A stretch of DNA of 64,000 nt from Pseudomonas sp. MWU13-2105 (GCF_023242315.1 NZ_JALLIY010000003.1:329605-393604); one strand, 5' to 3'. Shown: positions 30,775-40,028, numbered from the stretch's first letter. The notes: generated by a model from the sequence alone, not told the origin. Made by a program: numbers and translations.

Positions 30775-32310
30775 ATGTCCTCAAGCCTTGCCGCCGTTCC
30801 GCCACGCCTGCCTTCCATTGATAGCCTGTTGCGCGACCCTGCTTGCCAGCCCCTGGCCGAGCGCTACGGTCGCGATGCCTTGCTGGCGACCCTGCGGCAT
30901 TTGCTCGATGAACTGCGTGAAGCAGTTCGCTCGGGCCGACTCACGGCCACCGAGTTGACCCCGTCGGTCCTCGCCGGCCGGGCCGGCGAACGCCTGTTCA
31001 ACCAGCACCGCAGCCGGGTGCGACGGGTGTTCAACCTCACCGGCACAGTGCTGCACACCAACCTCGGTCGGGCACTGCTGCCCGAAGAGGCCATAGAAGC
31101 CGTGCAAATGGCCGCCCGTTACCCGCTCAACCTCGAATTCGACCTGCACAGCGGCAAGCGCGGCGACCGTGACGATCTGATCGAGGGCCTGATTCGCGAA
31201 CTGACCGGCGCCGAAGCCGTCACTGTGGTCAACAACAATGCCGCCGCCGTGCTGTTGGCCCTCAACAGCCTCGGGCAACGCAAGGAAGGCATTATTTCCC
31301 GGGGCGAGCTGATCGAGATCGGCGGGGCCTTTCGGATTCCCGATATCATGGCCCGCGCCGGTGTCCGCCTGCATGAGGTGGGCACCACCAATCGTACCCA
31401 TGCCCGTGACTACGAGGCGGCCATCAATCCACGCAGCGGCCTGTTGATGCGCGTGCATGCCAGCAACTACCACATCCAGGGTTTCACCGCCCAGGTGTCC
31501 ACCGCCGAGTTGGCACAAATTGCCCATCGGCATGGCTTGCCGTTACTCGAGGACCTGGGCAGCGGCAGCCTGCTCGACCTCACCCGCTGGGGACTGCCCG
31601 CCGAGCCCACGGTGCGTCAGGCCCTGGAGGACGGCGCCGATATCGTTACCTTCAGCGGTGACAAGTTGCTCGGCGGCCCCCAGGCCGGCTTGATTGTCGG
31701 GTGCAAGGACCTGATCGCGAAGATCAAGAAGAACCCGCTGAAACGGGCGCTGCGGGTCGACAAGCTGACCCTCGCGGCGCTGGAAGCGGTGCTGGGGCTG
31801 TATCGCAATCCGGAGCGACTGGCCGAACGCCTGCCCAGCCTGCGTTTGCTGACCCGGCCCCAGGCCGAGATTCTCGCCCAGGCTGAACGCCTGCGCCCGC
31901 TGTTGGCCGGTGTATTGGGGGAGGGCTGGAACGTCTCGGCAGTACTGGCGCTGGGCATGATCGGCAGCGGTAGCCAGCCGGTGGCGCGGTTACCCAGCGC
32001 GGCTTTGTGCCTGCGGGCGAATACCTCGAAACGTCTGCGCGGGCGCAGCCTGCATGGACTGGAGGCGATGTTGCGGGGCTTGCCGATTCCGGTGTTGGGG
32101 CGCATTGACGATGACGCTCTGTGGCTGGATCTGCGTCAGTTGGACGATGAGGCAGCCTGGGTGGCGCAGCTTGGGGGGATAAGCCCTGGGACCGCGTCAT
32201 CGTTCATCGCGAGCAAGCGTGCTCCTACGAAAAGCCGTTCGACAGCGATTCCGCAGAGCGGGGCGGCCGGGGCTCCAGAAACTGCGCGGCAGGGGAGTCG
32301 GGCGGGGTGA
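30775..32310 (+). CDS. selA: L-seryl-tRNA(Sec) selenium transferase SelA, with REP-derived C-terminal tail
   Basis: A PLP enzyme converting Ser-tRNA(Sec) to Sec-tRNA(Sec) with selenophosphate. It has 511 residues against about 465-475 for the family. The PLP lysine is in [13 protein letters not shown] (Lys297, close to Lys295 of E. coli). The N-terminal domain ([16 protein letters not shown]) and core ([21 protein letters not shown]) are standard. The extra 35 or so residues after about residue 476 coincide with a REP sequence at 32203-32228 and look like read-through of an inserted palindrome. The stop overlaps the selB start as GTGA. Confidence 0.95.
   Translation: MSSSLAAVPPRLPSIDSLLRDPACQPLAERYGRDALLATLRHLLDELREAVRSGRLTATELTPSVLAGRAGERLFNQHRSRVRRVFNLTGTVLHTNLGRALLPEEAIEAVQMAARYPLNLEFDLHSGKRGDRDDLIEGLIRELTGAEAVTVVNNNAAAVLLALNSLGQRKEGIISRGELIEIGGAFRIPDIMARAGVRLHEVGTTNRTHARDYEAAINPRSGLLMRVHASNYHIQGFTAQVSTAELAQIAHRHGLPLLEDLGSGSLLDLTRWGLPAEPTVRQALEDGADIVTFSGDKLLGGPQAGLIVGCKDLIAKIKKNPLKRALRVDKLTLAALEAVLGLYRNPERLAERLPSLRLLTRPQAEILAQAERLRPLLAGVLGEGWNVSAVLALGMIGSGSQPVARLPSAALCLRANTSKRLRGRSLHGLEAMLRGLPIPVLGRIDDDALWLDLRQLDDEAAWVAQLGGISPGTASSFIASKRAPTKSRSTAIPQSGAAGAPETARQGSRAG
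32203..32228. repeat. REP-type sequence inside the 3' end of selA
   Basis: The sequence CATCGCGAGCAAGCGTGCTC followed by CTAC is a typical pseudomonad REP half-palindrome. Unusually for REPs it lies within an open reading frame, encoding part of the non-conserved SelA tail. Confidence 0.7.
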
Positions 32311-34250
32311 TCGTCGGTACGGCAGGGCATATCGACCATGGCAAGACCCGTCTGCTCCAGGCGCTGACCGGCCAGGCCGGCGACAAGCGCCGGGAGGAGC
32401 GGGAACGTGGTATCACCATCGACCTGGGGTATCTCTATGCGCCGCTGGAGCCCGGCGCCGCGCTGACCGGATTTATCGATGTACCCGGCCATGAGCGGTT
32501 TATCCATAACATGCTGGCCGGCGCCCAGGGCATCGATCTGGTGTTGCTGGTGGTGGCCGCCGATGACGGGGTGATGCCGCAGACCCGCGAGCACCTGGCG
32601 ATCGTCGAGTTGCTGGGCATTCCCCGGGCGCTGGTGGTGCTCAGCAAGTGCGACCGGGTCGAGCCGGCACGCAGAGCCCAGGCGCGTGGCGAGATCCAGG
32701 TATTGCTGGCGTCCGGGCCCTATGCCCAGGCGCCGCTGGTCGAGGTTTCCAGTGTCAGCGGCGAGGGCATCGAGACACTGCGCCAGGCCTTGCTAGAAGC
32801 TCAGGGCGAGGTCCGCCGACGCAGTGACGAAGGTGGTTTTCGCCTGGCGATCGATCGGGCGTTCAATGTGCCTGGAAGCGGCATTGTGGTCACCGGCACG
32901 GCCTTGTCCGGCCATGTCAGCAGCGGTGAGGTGCTGGCGTTGGGCCCCACGGGCAAATCCGTGCGGGTCCGCGGTCTGCATGCTCAGAACCAGCCGGAAG
33001 CCACGGCGTTTGCCGGACAGCGGGTTGCGCTGAACCTGAGCGCCGAGCGCCTGGCGCTCGAACAGATTCAGCGCGGTCACTGGCTACAGGCCGAGTGGCT
33101 GCATGCCCCGACCCAGCGGCTGGATATCGAGCTGCAACTGCTCCCCAGCGAAACCCGCCAGTTCGAACACTTCAGCCCGGTCCATATTCATTTGGGCACC
33201 CAGGATGTACTGGGCCGGGTGGCCTTGCTCGATACCACGCAGTTGGCGCCGGGAGCACGGGCGTTTGCCCAATTGCTGAGTCATGCGCCCTTGCAGGCCG
33301 TGTACGGTGACCGCCTGGTGTTGCGCGATCAAAGCGCACAGCGAACCCTCGGTGGCGGCCGGGTGCTGGATCCCTTTGCACCGGCTCGCCAGCGGCGCAG
33401 TCCGCAACGTCTGGCGCAGTTGCAGGCCTTGGCGCAGGCGCAGAGCCTTGAGACGGTACTGCCGACATTACTCGCTGGCAGTGCTGGCGGTGTTGATCCG
33501 CAACGGCTGGAGCGCCAGTTCAATCGCCCGCGCGACAGTTGGAAGCTGCCCGCCGATATCTGTGTGATCAACACGCGACAAGGTTCGCGGCTGTTCAGCG
33601 GTGAGGGCTGGCAAGCCCAGAAAGACGCCTTGCTCGCGCAACTGGCGCGCTTTCACAACCTGGAGCCCGACCAGTTGGGCCCGGACCGTGATCGCTTGCG
33701 GCGCTTCGCCGCCCTGGCGCTGGAACGACCGGCGTTTATCAGCCTGCTGGAGACATTGCTCGACGATACCTCGATTGTCGCAAGCGGACCCTGGCTGCAT
33801 TTGCCTGATCATCAGGTGCGTTTGAGCGAAGAGGACGAGGGCTTGTGGCAACAATTGCAACCGCTGCTGGAGCAGGGCGCAATCGATCCTCCGTGGGTAC
33901 GCAGCCTGGCGGCGTCGACCGGGACGGATGAAGTCAGCGTGCGCTTGCTGCTGCGCAAACTGGCCAGGCTGGGGCAGGTCTACCAGGTGGTCCACGACCG
34001 TTTTTACACGGCGGCGGCGGTCCGGCAATTGGCGGCTATGCTGGTGCAATTGGCGGCGGATAATCCGACGGTAAAGGTGATTGCCTTTCGTGACCGGCTG
34101 GGCTTGGGCCGTAAACGCTGCATTCAGATACTGGAGTTTTTCGATCGTATCGGCCTGACCCGGCGTGTCGGCAACTTGCGTTTCATTCGCGCCGACAATG
34201 CACTGGCCCGAAGCGAACCGGCGGACTTGCGCCGGCCGAAAAACCTGTAA
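32307..34250 (+). CDS. selB: Selenocysteine-specific elongation factor SelB
   Basis: A 647-residue GTPase with a GTG start overlapping the selA stop. G motifs: GHIDHGKT (residues about 7-14), [17 protein letters not shown], and SKCD in place of NKxD. EF-Tu-like domains II and III follow, then C-terminal winged helices (for example [32 protein letters not shown]) that bind the SECIS hairpin. It brings Sec-tRNA(Sec) to the ribosome at the fdnG UGA. The length and layout match E. coli SelB (614 residues). Confidence 0.95.
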   Translation: MIVGTAGHIDHGKTRLLQALTGQAGDKRREERERGITIDLGYLYAPLEPGAALTGFIDVPGHERFIHNMLAGAQGIDLVLLVVAADDGVMPQTREHLAIVELLGIPRALVVLSKCDRVEPARRAQARGEIQVLLASGPYAQAPLVEVSSVSGEGIETLRQALLEAQGEVRRRSDEGGFRLAIDRAFNVPGSGIVVTGTALSGHVSSGEVLALGPTGKSVRVRGLHAQNQPEATAFAGQRVALNLSAERLALEQIQRGHWLQAEWLHAPTQRLDIELQLLPSETRQFEHFSPVHIHLGTQDVLGRVALLDTTQLAPGARAFAQLLSHAPLQAVYGDRLVLRDQSAQRTLGGGRVLDPFAPARQRRSPQRLAQLQALAQAQSLETVLPTLLAGSAGGVDPQRLERQFNRPRDSWKLPADICVINTRQGSRLFSGEGWQAQKDALLAQLARFHNLEPDQLGPDRDRLRRFAALALERPAFISLLETLLDDTSIVASGPWLHLPDHQVRLSEEDEGLWQQLQPLLEQGAIDPPWVRSLAASTGTDEVSVRLLLRKLARLGQVYQVVHDRFYTAAAVRQLAAMLVQLAADNPTVKVIAFRDRLGLGRKRCIQILEFFDRIGLTRRVGNLRFIRADNALARSEPADLRRPKNL

Positions 34251-34300
34251 GGGGCGGCTTGTCGGGACGCCGCAGCGCAGGAGGTCGCAGGACCGCTAAA

Positions 34301-34330
34301 AGCTTCGCTGGCAAGCCAGGCTCCCACAGG
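34301..34330. repeat. Single REP-type unit between selB and selC
   Basis: The sequence CTTCGCTGGCAAGCCAGGCT followed by CCCAC is a lone REP unit in the 124-bp selB-selC gap. Confidence 0.65.
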
Positions 34331-34374
34331 TTCAGCGGCGTGCCCAAGGCCTCGGCTGGTCATACGGATTTCAA

Positions 34375-34470
34375 GGAAGGTAATCGCGCCCGGTGGCGCG
34401 GCCGGGCTTCAAACCCGGTTGGGGACGGCATCCGTTCCCGGGCAGGTTCGACTCCGGCTACCTTCCGCCA
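34375..34470 (+). tRNA. selC: tRNA-Sec (anticodon UCA)
   Basis: A 96-base tRNA gene including an encoded CCA end. It has an 8-bp acceptor stem (GGAAGGTA with TACCTTCC), the long form typical of tRNA-Sec; an anticodon arm CCGGG-CTTCAAA-CCCGG with anticodon TCA at 34409-34411; a long variable arm (GGGACGGCATCCGTTCCC region); and a T arm with GGTTCGACTCC. It sits directly after selA and selB, so the UGA-decoding genes and the fdn operon are clustered. Confidence 0.96.
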
Positions 34471-34488
34471 CTTTATCGAACTGTCCGG

Positions 34489-35103
34489 CTAGATCTGCAG
34501 CGAGCGCCAGGCCGCTTCGGCCAGTTCGGTGCGGAAAGTCGCGGGGCGACTCTGGACCCGCCCGGATAACCAGGCCCGGCAGTAGTTCTCCGCCTGTCCG
34601 ACGATCAACGACAGCAACAGCTCGGCCGGAACGTTCTTGAGGCCGTCGGCATGGGTCGGCTCGCTCAGCCAATCGCGCAACTGCCGGTTACGCGCCTTGT
34701 TCCGGGTCTCCAGTTCCTTGGCGTGAGGTCCCCGGGCCACGACAAACCGCGCCTGGAACTGGAACCGCGCCCATTGTGGTTGCGCGTCGACCCAGTCGAC
34801 GTAGCTGTGCACCAGCGCCTCGATCCCTTCCTGCAATGTCGCGGCCGCCGAGAGGTAGCGCTCACGCAACCCGGCCTGGTCCTCCAGTGCGGCGAAGAAC
34901 AGCGCCGCCACCAGCCCTTCCTTGTTGCCGAAATGGTGATAGATCGCGCCCACGCTGGTGTCGCACTCGGCGCGAATGGTTTCGATGGTCGTGGCTTCGA
35001 TCCCATGCTCGTTGAAGCTGGACAGGGCCTGCGCGAGGATTGCGCGTTTCAATTCGGCCCGACGGCCCGGGTAACAGCGTTCGAGAAGATCGAGGTTTTC
35101 CAT
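34489..35103 (-). CDS. TetR family regulator
   Basis: A 204-residue TetR protein starting at the ATG at 35103 (MENLDLLERCYPG). The HTH region is AILAQALSSFNEHGIEATTIETIRAECDTSVGAIYHHFGNKEGLVAALF (about residues 20-70). The rest is the helical ligand domain. The stop is only 18 bases from the end of selC on the opposite strand. It is divergent from a hot-dog thioesterase-like gene, and a perfect palindrome lies between them, so it most likely represses that gene and itself. Confidence 0.9.
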   Translation of the reverse strand: MENLDLLERCYPGRRAELKRAILAQALSSFNEHGIEATTIETIRAECDTSVGAIYHHFGNKEGLVAALFFAALEDQAGLRERYLSAAATLQEGIEALVHSYVDWVDAQPQWARFQFQARFVVARGPHAKELETRNKARNRQLRDWLSEPTHADGLKNVPAELLLSLIVGQAENYCRAWLSGRVQSRPATFRTELAEAAWRSLQI

Positions 35104-35163
35104 GGAAGCAACAACCTGAAGTCCGGTGGCAAGACAGCAATCATATGAAACAGGGGAGCGAGC

Positions 35164-35219
35164 TTGACAGATTTTCCGCAAACGGAATATTGTTCTTTTA
35201 CAGAATAATATTCTGTAAA
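35164..35219 (+). promoter_or_regulatory. Promoter and TetR operator palindrome
   Basis: A -35 box TTGACA (35164-35169) and a -10-like AATATT (35186-35191) have 16-base spacing. Directly downstream is a perfect inverted repeat: arms TTTACAGAAT (35197-35206) and ATTCTGTAAA (35210-35219) around three bases. This placement would block transcription of the gene at 35249 when the TetR protein is bound. Confidence 0.75.
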
Positions 35220-35248
35220 CAGTCCATTCCCCAACAGAGGTACACCCT

Positions 35249-35689
35249 ATGAGCCAGTTCCTGAACATGTTCACCAGCGTAGGTCCGGAAAAATTCAGTC
35301 AGATGGCCTGTCAGATGGCCCCTTATTTCAGCACCATCAGCCCCTTGATCAGTGAGCTGCGCGCCGGGCATTCGCAGGTTCTGGTACCGTTTCGTCGGGA
35401 AATCACCAATCACCTGGGCACCGTCCACGCCATCGCCCTGTGCAACGCCGCGGAACTGGCGGCCGGGGTGATGACCGATGTGTCGATTCCAGCGGGGGCG
35501 CGCTGGATTCCCAAGGGCATGAGCGTTGAATACCTGGCCAAGGCGAAGACCGACGTGCAGGCCGTGGCCGATGGCAGTGCCGTCGACTGGTCGACGGCGG
35601 GCGACAAGGTCGTGGCGGTGGATATTCGTGACGCGGAGGGCGTGCAGGTGTTCACGGCGCGGATCACCATGAACGTCAAGCTGGCGTGA
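35249..35689 (+). CDS. DUF4442 hot-dog fold thioesterase-like protein
   Basis: A 146-residue protein of the PaaI/YiiD_C-like hot-dog group. The segment NHLGTVHAIALCNAAELAAGVMTD contains the family's central helix with H and N/E residues expected at the active site; the C-terminal strand ends FTARITMNVKL. It probably hydrolyses an acyl thioester, but the substrate is unknown. It is divergent from a TetR gene and preceded by that protein's likely operator. Confidence 0.82.
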   Translation: MSQFLNMFTSVGPEKFSQMACQMAPYFSTISPLISELRAGHSQVLVPFRREITNHLGTVHAIALCNAAELAAGVMTDVSIPAGARWIPKGMSVEYLAKAKTDVQAVADGSAVDWSTAGDKVVAVDIRDAEGVQVFTARITMNVKLA

Positions 35690-35770
35690 CCCGCTGAGCC
35701 GGTGGTGCGGCAGCCGATGTGCCATTTTGTCGCACCACCCACCACAATGACGGTGTTACATTCTGCGCCC

Positions 35771-36181
35771 ATGAAACCCATCCAGTCCCTCCGACCGTCC
35801 AGACGCCGCCGCGCCGCTGCCTGGCTCAGCCTGCTGGCCATGCTGCTGGTCTTCGTCGGCCCGCTGATCGGGCAGGGACTCAGCCTGGCCCACAGCGCCG
35901 TCCCGGCGAGCACGGATATCTGCGGCGCGGTGCCCGGCCTGGGCCTGGCAATGCAGCAGGATGCCGCACCGGCGGATCATCACGGAACGATGATCTGGGA
36001 AAAATGCGGTTATTGCTCGCTGCTGTTCCAGCACCCGGCGCTGAGCGACTCCCATGCCTTGGCGCCGCGCCTGGGACTGACCCCGCTCAGTTTTGCAGAC
36101 AATCACTTTAGCCCCGGGCAAACCTCGGCCCCGGTGTTCCCGGGGGCCCGTTCCCGTGCGCCGCCTCGCGCCAACGCCTGA
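35771..36181 (+). CDS. DUF2946-like membrane-associated protein
   Basis: A 136-residue protein starting at the ATG at 35771 (MKPIQSLRPSRRRR). A basic N-terminus and one hydrophobic segment (AWLSLLAMLLVFVGPLIGQGLSLAH) are followed by a soluble part with DICGAVPG, ADHH and WEKCGYCSLLFQHP. The cysteine/histidine pattern fits DUF2946, whose members often sit with copper-handling genes. The two genes that follow (SCO1 and PCuAC) support a copper role, which remains inference. Confidence 0.75.
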   Translation: MKPIQSLRPSRRRRAAAWLSLLAMLLVFVGPLIGQGLSLAHSAVPASTDICGAVPGLGLAMQQDAAPADHHGTMIWEKCGYCSLLFQHPALSDSHALAPRLGLTPLSFADNHFSPGQTSAPVFPGARSRAPPRANA

Positions 36182-36208
36182 TTTTCCGCACCGATTCTTG
36201 TCGAAACG

Positions 36209-36278
36209 GCCGGCTGCCGATAAGCCCCGGGATCCGGGATGCGCCTCACTGTGCATCTGATCGGCAGCGCCAGCCGGC
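36209..36278 (+). promoter_or_regulatory. Structured leader upstream of SCO1 gene
   Basis: Outer arms GCCGGCTGCCGAT (36209-36221) and ATCGGCAGCGCCAGCCGGC (36260-36278) pair with a small internal bulge. They enclose a 5-bp hairpin CCCGG-GAT-CCGGG (36226-36238). The structure lies in the 127-bp gap before the SCO1 start and could be a regulatory leader or a processing site. It has no poly-T run for a terminator and no riboswitch class could be assigned. Confidence 0.5.
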
Positions 36279-36308
36279 GACACAGCTCCATACGAAGGAC
36301 AACAGAAC

Positions 36309-36914
36309 ATGAATGAATTGCTGACTCGCCGCCAGGTCGTTGCCGGCCTTGGCTTGCTCGGCCTCGGCGCGCTGACCGGTTGCGACAGCTCCAGCCGCCT
36401 GTCGTACAAATACGGCAAGGACCTGAGCGACCAGATTCTCGGACGGACCTTCAAGCTGAAGGACACTGCGGGCAACGTCAAAACCTTGTCCAGTTACCGC
36501 GGCCTGATGCCGATGGTGTTTTTTGGTTTCACCCAGTGTCCGGCCGTCTGCCCGACCGCGCTGGCCAGGGCGGTACAGGCGAAGAAACTGATGGGGGTGG
36601 ATGGCGACCGCCTGCAGGTGATTTTCATCACCCTGGACCCGGAGCGCGATACGCCCAAGGTGCTCGACGCCTATGTGAAAGCCTTCGACCCGAGCTTTGT
36701 CGCGCTCTACGGCACGCTGGAAGAAACCGCCGCCACCGCCAAGGAGTTCAAGGTGTTCTACGAGAAGATCCCCAGCGGTTCGACCTACACGCTGTCCCAT
36801 TCGGCGAGCAGTTTCGTCTATGACACACGGGGCGAACTGCGCCTGGGGCTGTCGCCGTCGCTATCGGCCAAACAGTGCGCAGAGGATCTGCTCACGGTGA
36901 TGGAAGTCTGCTGA
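36309..36914 (+). CDS. SCO1/SenC copper chaperone
   Basis: A 201-residue thioredoxin-fold copper protein. The N-terminus is a lipoprotein-type signal (VVAGLGLLGLGALTGC; acylated Cys near residue 26). The copper site is the TQCPAVCP motif plus a later histidine in YTLSHSASSF. SCO proteins deliver copper to the CuA site of cytochrome oxidase or act as thiol reductants. The gene directly precedes a PCuAC gene (overlap or 29-bp gap depending on start), a common pairing. Confidence 0.92.
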   Translation: MNELLTRRQVVAGLGLLGLGALTGCDSSSRLSYKYGKDLSDQILGRTFKLKDTAGNVKTLSSYRGLMPMVFFGFTQCPAVCPTALARAVQAKKLMGVDGDRLQVIFITLDPERDTPKVLDAYVKAFDPSFVALYGTLEETAATAKEFKVFYEKIPSGSTYTLSHSASSFVYDTRGELRLGLSPSLSAKQCAEDLLTVMEVC

Positions 36915-36943
36915 TGAATACTCGAATCAACAAGGTCACTGCC

Positions 36944-37402
36944 ATGAAACCCCTGAATACCCCGATGTTTGCCCTGCTCGCGTTGCTGAGCGTCCCGGCC
37001 TTGGCCGAAACTCGCGTGGACGACGCCTGGGTGCGCGCCACCGTACCCGGCCAACCGTCGACGGGGGCCTTTATGCGGATCACCGCCAGTGACAATGCCA
37101 AGCTGCTGGAGGCGAAATCGCCGGCGGCCAAGGTTGTGCAGATCCACCAGTCGAAGATGGAAAACGACGTCATGAGCATGCAGCCGGTGGACTTCGTGCC
37201 GCTGCCGGCCGGCAAGACCGTGGCCATCGAGCCCGAGGGCTATCACGTGATGCTGATCGACCTGGCGGGGCAGGTGAAGGAGGGCGATGAAGTGCCGCTG
37301 ACGCTGGTGGTGGAAAACGCCAAGGGCGTCAAGGAGTCGATCGAGGTCAAGGCCCGGGCTCGGGCGCTGAACAGCATGGCCGAGCACGGTGACATGCACT
37401 GA
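36944..37402 (+). CDS. Periplasmic copper chaperone PCuAC
   Basis: A 152-residue protein from the ATG at 36944 (MKPLNTPMFALLALLSVPALA signal; mature AETRVDDAWVRAT). An ATG at 36914 overlapping the SCO1 stop is an alternative, but 36944 has AAGG at good spacing and a clean signal peptide. Copper(I) ligands are in IHQSKMENDVMSM and GYHVML, the H-M...H-x-M pattern of PCuAC. It probably works with the upstream SCO protein to metallate CuA. It is followed by a strong bidirectional terminator. Confidence 0.9.
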   Translation: MKPLNTPMFALLALLSVPALAETRVDDAWVRATVPGQPSTGAFMRITASDNAKLLEAKSPAAKVVQIHQSKMENDVMSMQPVDFVPLPAGKTVAIEPEGYHVMLIDLAGQVKEGDEVPLTLVVENAKGVKESIEVKARARALNSMAEHGDMH

Positions 37403-37482
37403 AGCCGGTAGCTGGCAATTTGTAGGCGTTGCTCAGCCAGAGCAGGACGCAGGCCAGCACCGCAGGATGCAGATATCCGAAA

Positions 37483-37504
37483 ACGGGGAGCCTTGGCTCC
37501 CCGT
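37483..37504. terminator. Bidirectional terminator between PCuAC and rlhA
   Basis: A perfect 10-bp stem, ACGGGGAGCC and GGCTCCCCGT, closes a TT loop, with T-rich sequence after it on the plus strand (TTCTTGT) and TTTTC on the minus strand. It serves two convergent genes. Confidence 0.85.
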
Positions 37505-37527
37505 TCTTGTGTCAGGCGCTCACGCAC

Positions 37528-39525
37528 TCAGTGAGGTGCGCGAATCGTCTTGAGCAGATCTTCAGGACTGATATGACCGACGATTTGCTGCACGCCACTA
37601 CCCGGCAGCGGCAGGTCGAGGATATGCCCCTTGATCTTGCCGATCACGTGCATCTCGCAAGGCTTGCAGTCGAACTTCAGGGTCAGCACCTCGTCACCGT
37701 GTATCAGTTGCATCGGCGCGACCTTGGTGCGCACGCCGGTGACGCCCTTGGCCTGCTTGGGGCAAAGGTTGAAGGAGAAGCGCAGGCAATGCTTGGTGAT
37801 CATCACCGGTACTTCGCCGGTCTCCTCGTGTGCCTCGAAGGCCGCGTCGATCAGCTTGACGCCGTGACGATGATAGAAGTCGCGGGCCTTCTGGTTGTAG
37901 ACGTTGGCCAGGAACGACAGGTGTGATTCCGGATACACCGGTGGCGGCGTGGTCTCGGCCTTGCGTACACCGCGAGGGTGGGCGGCGATACGGGCCAGGG
38001 TCAGCGCTTCGATGACTTCGCGGCGCAAGGTCTTGAGCTGCGAATTGGGGATGAAATACGCCTGCGGTGCATCCAGCGTGATATTCGTGGCGTGGTACTG
38101 GGTGGTGCCCAGTTGCCCGAGCAGGTCCTGCAGTTGTTCCAGGGCCTGTTCCGGTTTGTTGGCGAGGCCGAACGGACCGTCCAGGGTGACGCTGACACTG
38201 ACACCTTCTTCGCTGGTGGCGGTCAGTTCGAGGCGCTCCTCGCGCAGGCGAGCAGCCCAGCACAGGCCGATCCGGCGCTCGGCGGAGGTCTTGAGCAGGG
38301 CCTGTTGCCAGTTGTGGTCCAGGTTGCGGTTCAGCGGATGGTTCGGTCGCAGGCTGTGCAACCCGGCCGGCATCTCGTTGGGCTCCACGCGGTAGCGGTA
38401 GCGCTTCTCGCCATCTTCCTCGAATTCGCCCTTGGGCTCGGCGATGTTGGCACGGAAGCCCACCACCTCGCGTTTGACCTGGACGTTGAGCCCGTCGCCA
38501 TTGGACAGCGGCTCATGGGTCACCACCTGCATATCGCGCTTGCCGACTTTCTCCACCATTCCCACCGGCAAGCCGGTGAAGGTTGGCGTGTCGAAGGCAC
38601 CAATGTCGATCTTGCGATCGCTGACAAAGTAGTCGGTGCTGCCGCGATGGAAGGTTTTTTCCGGATCGGGCAGGAAGAAGTGCGCGGTACGGCCGCTGGA
38701 CGCGCGTGCCAGGTCCGGGCGGTCTTCGAGAACGTCGTCCAGGCGCTGGCGATAGTAGGCGGTGATGTTCTTCACATAGCCCATGTCCTTGTAGCGCCCC
38801 TCGATCTTGAACGAGCGCACGCCGGCCTCCACCAGGGCGCGAATGTTGGCGCTCTGGTTGTTGTCCTTCATCGACAGCAGGTGTTTCTCAAAGGCCACCA
38901 CGCGGCCCTGGTCGTCTTTCAGGGTGTAGGGCAGGCGGCAGGCCTGGGAACAGTCGCCACGGTTGGCGCTGCGGCCGTTCTGCGCGTGGGAGATATTGCA
39001 TTGACCGGAGAATGCCACGCACAACGCGCCGTGAATGAAGAACTCGATTGCCGCCTCGGTCTCGTCGGCGATGGCGCGGATCTCTTGCAGGTTCAGCTCG
39101 CGGGCCAGTACCAGTTGCGAGAAGCCGGCCTGGTCGAGGAACTTCGCCCGTGCCAGGGTGCGGATATCGGTCTGGGTGCTGGCGTGCAGTTCTATGGGCG
39201 GAATATCCAGCTCCATCACCCCCAGGTCCTGGACGATCAGCGCGTCGACACCGGCATCGTAGAGTTGATGGATCAGCTTGCGGGCCGGCTCCAGCTCGTT
39301 GTCGTGCAGGATCGTATTGATGGTGGTGAACACCCGGGCATGGTAACGCCGGGCGAACTCCACCAACTCGGCGATCTCGCTCACTTCGTTGCAGGCGTTG
39401 TGGCGCGCGCCGAAGCTCGGGCCACCGATGTACACGGCGTCGGCGCCATGCAGGATGGCCTCGCGGGCGATCGCAACGTCGCGGGCAGGGCTGAGCAATT
39501 CCAGGTGATGCTTGGGTAGGGACAT
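37528..39525 (-). CDS. rlhA: 23S rRNA C2501 hydroxylase RlhA (peptidase U32 family)
   Basis: A 665-residue U32-family protein matching E. coli RlhA (YdcP, about 650 residues) over its length: LELLSPARD start, HGADAVYIGGPSFGARHN, IQDLGVMELDIPPIELHASTQTDIRT, the cysteine cluster region GRSANRGDCSQACRLPYTLKDDQGRVV, and the C-terminal CLRFSFNLCPKQAKG and FDCKPCEMHVIGKIKGH. The conserved cysteines are thought to hold an Fe-S cluster. It hydroxylates C2501 of 23S rRNA using prephenate-derived chemistry. The shorter paralogue TrhP (YegQ) is excluded by length. Confidence 0.93.
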   Translation of the reverse strand: MSLPKHHLELLSPARDVAIAREAILHGADAVYIGGPSFGARHNACNEVSEIAELVEFARRYHARVFTTINTILHDNELEPARKLIHQLYDAGVDALIVQDLGVMELDIPPIELHASTQTDIRTLARAKFLDQAGFSQLVLARELNLQEIRAIADETEAAIEFFIHGALCVAFSGQCNISHAQNGRSANRGDCSQACRLPYTLKDDQGRVVAFEKHLLSMKDNNQSANIRALVEAGVRSFKIEGRYKDMGYVKNITAYYRQRLDDVLEDRPDLARASSGRTAHFFLPDPEKTFHRGSTDYFVSDRKIDIGAFDTPTFTGLPVGMVEKVGKRDMQVVTHEPLSNGDGLNVQVKREVVGFRANIAEPKGEFEEDGEKRYRYRVEPNEMPAGLHSLRPNHPLNRNLDHNWQQALLKTSAERRIGLCWAARLREERLELTATSEEGVSVSVTLDGPFGLANKPEQALEQLQDLLGQLGTTQYHATNITLDAPQAYFIPNSQLKTLRREVIEALTLARIAAHPRGVRKAETTPPPVYPESHLSFLANVYNQKARDFYHRHGVKLIDAAFEAHEETGEVPVMITKHCLRFSFNLCPKQAKGVTGVRTKVAPMQLIHGDEVLTLKFDCKPCEMHVIGKIKGHILDLPLPGSGVQQIVGHISPEDLLKTIRAPH

Positions 39526-39647
39526 GTTTTTTTAGTCAGGCTTCACGGTCAAGGCGTGCATTGTAGCGGCGAAACGCCTGACCGGCACCCGGATACTGCC
39601 GGTCGGCGACCACGCGCTGGGCGGGGCCGCCAACCAGGGCCATGAAC

Positions 39648-40028
39648 TCAGCCCCTGGCGGCCATCGCGGTCACTTCCACGCGCATGCCTTCGACCGCCA
39701 GGGACGCCACGCCCACTGCGGCGCGCACTGGCCAGGGCTTGGCGAAAAAGCGTTTGTAGACTTCGTTGAAGGCGGGGCGCTCGGCGATGTCGGTGAGGTA
39801 GATGGTCAGGTGCAGAACCCGGTCCATGGAACTGCCGGCGCGCTCCAGTGCGACCTTGAGGGCCTGCAGGGTGCATTCGCTTTGCACGGTGATGTCGCCC
39901 AGCTCCAGGCTGCCGTCGGCGCGGGTGGGGATCTGGGTGGAGACCAGCAGGCCGCCGAAACCGGCAACATCGGAGGAGATGGACTCCGCATCGGGGTCGG
40001 CGAGGAAGGTGATGTCTTGGTTTGCCAT
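39648..40028 (-). CDS. RidA family protein
   Basis: A 126-residue RidA/YjgF-like protein. It has VSTQIPTRADGSLELGDITVQSECTLQALKVALERAGSSMDRVLHLTIYLTDIAE and the C-terminal RAAVGVASLAVEGMRVEVTAMA. The usual catalytic arginine appears as RAAVGV. RidA deaminates reactive enamine/imine intermediates, but many paralogues have other roles. It lies upstream of rlhA on the same strand, 122 bp away. The 251-bp gap 40029-40279 shows nothing recognisable. Confidence 0.88.
   Translation of the reverse strand: MANQDITFLADPDAESISSDVAGFGGLLVSTQIPTRADGSLELGDITVQSECTLQALKVALERAGSSMDRVLHLTIYLTDIAERPAFNEVYKRFFAKPWPVRAAVGVASLAVEGMRVEVTAMAARG

Noticed and set aside
36209..36278. Cobalamin riboswitch
   Set aside because: A CACTGTGC stretch recalls part of the B12 box, but the full conserved core is absent and the downstream genes are copper chaperones.
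37978..39519. 513-codon plus-strand frame opposite rlhA
   Set aside because: The product is low in information and antisense to a gene that matches RlhA along its whole length.
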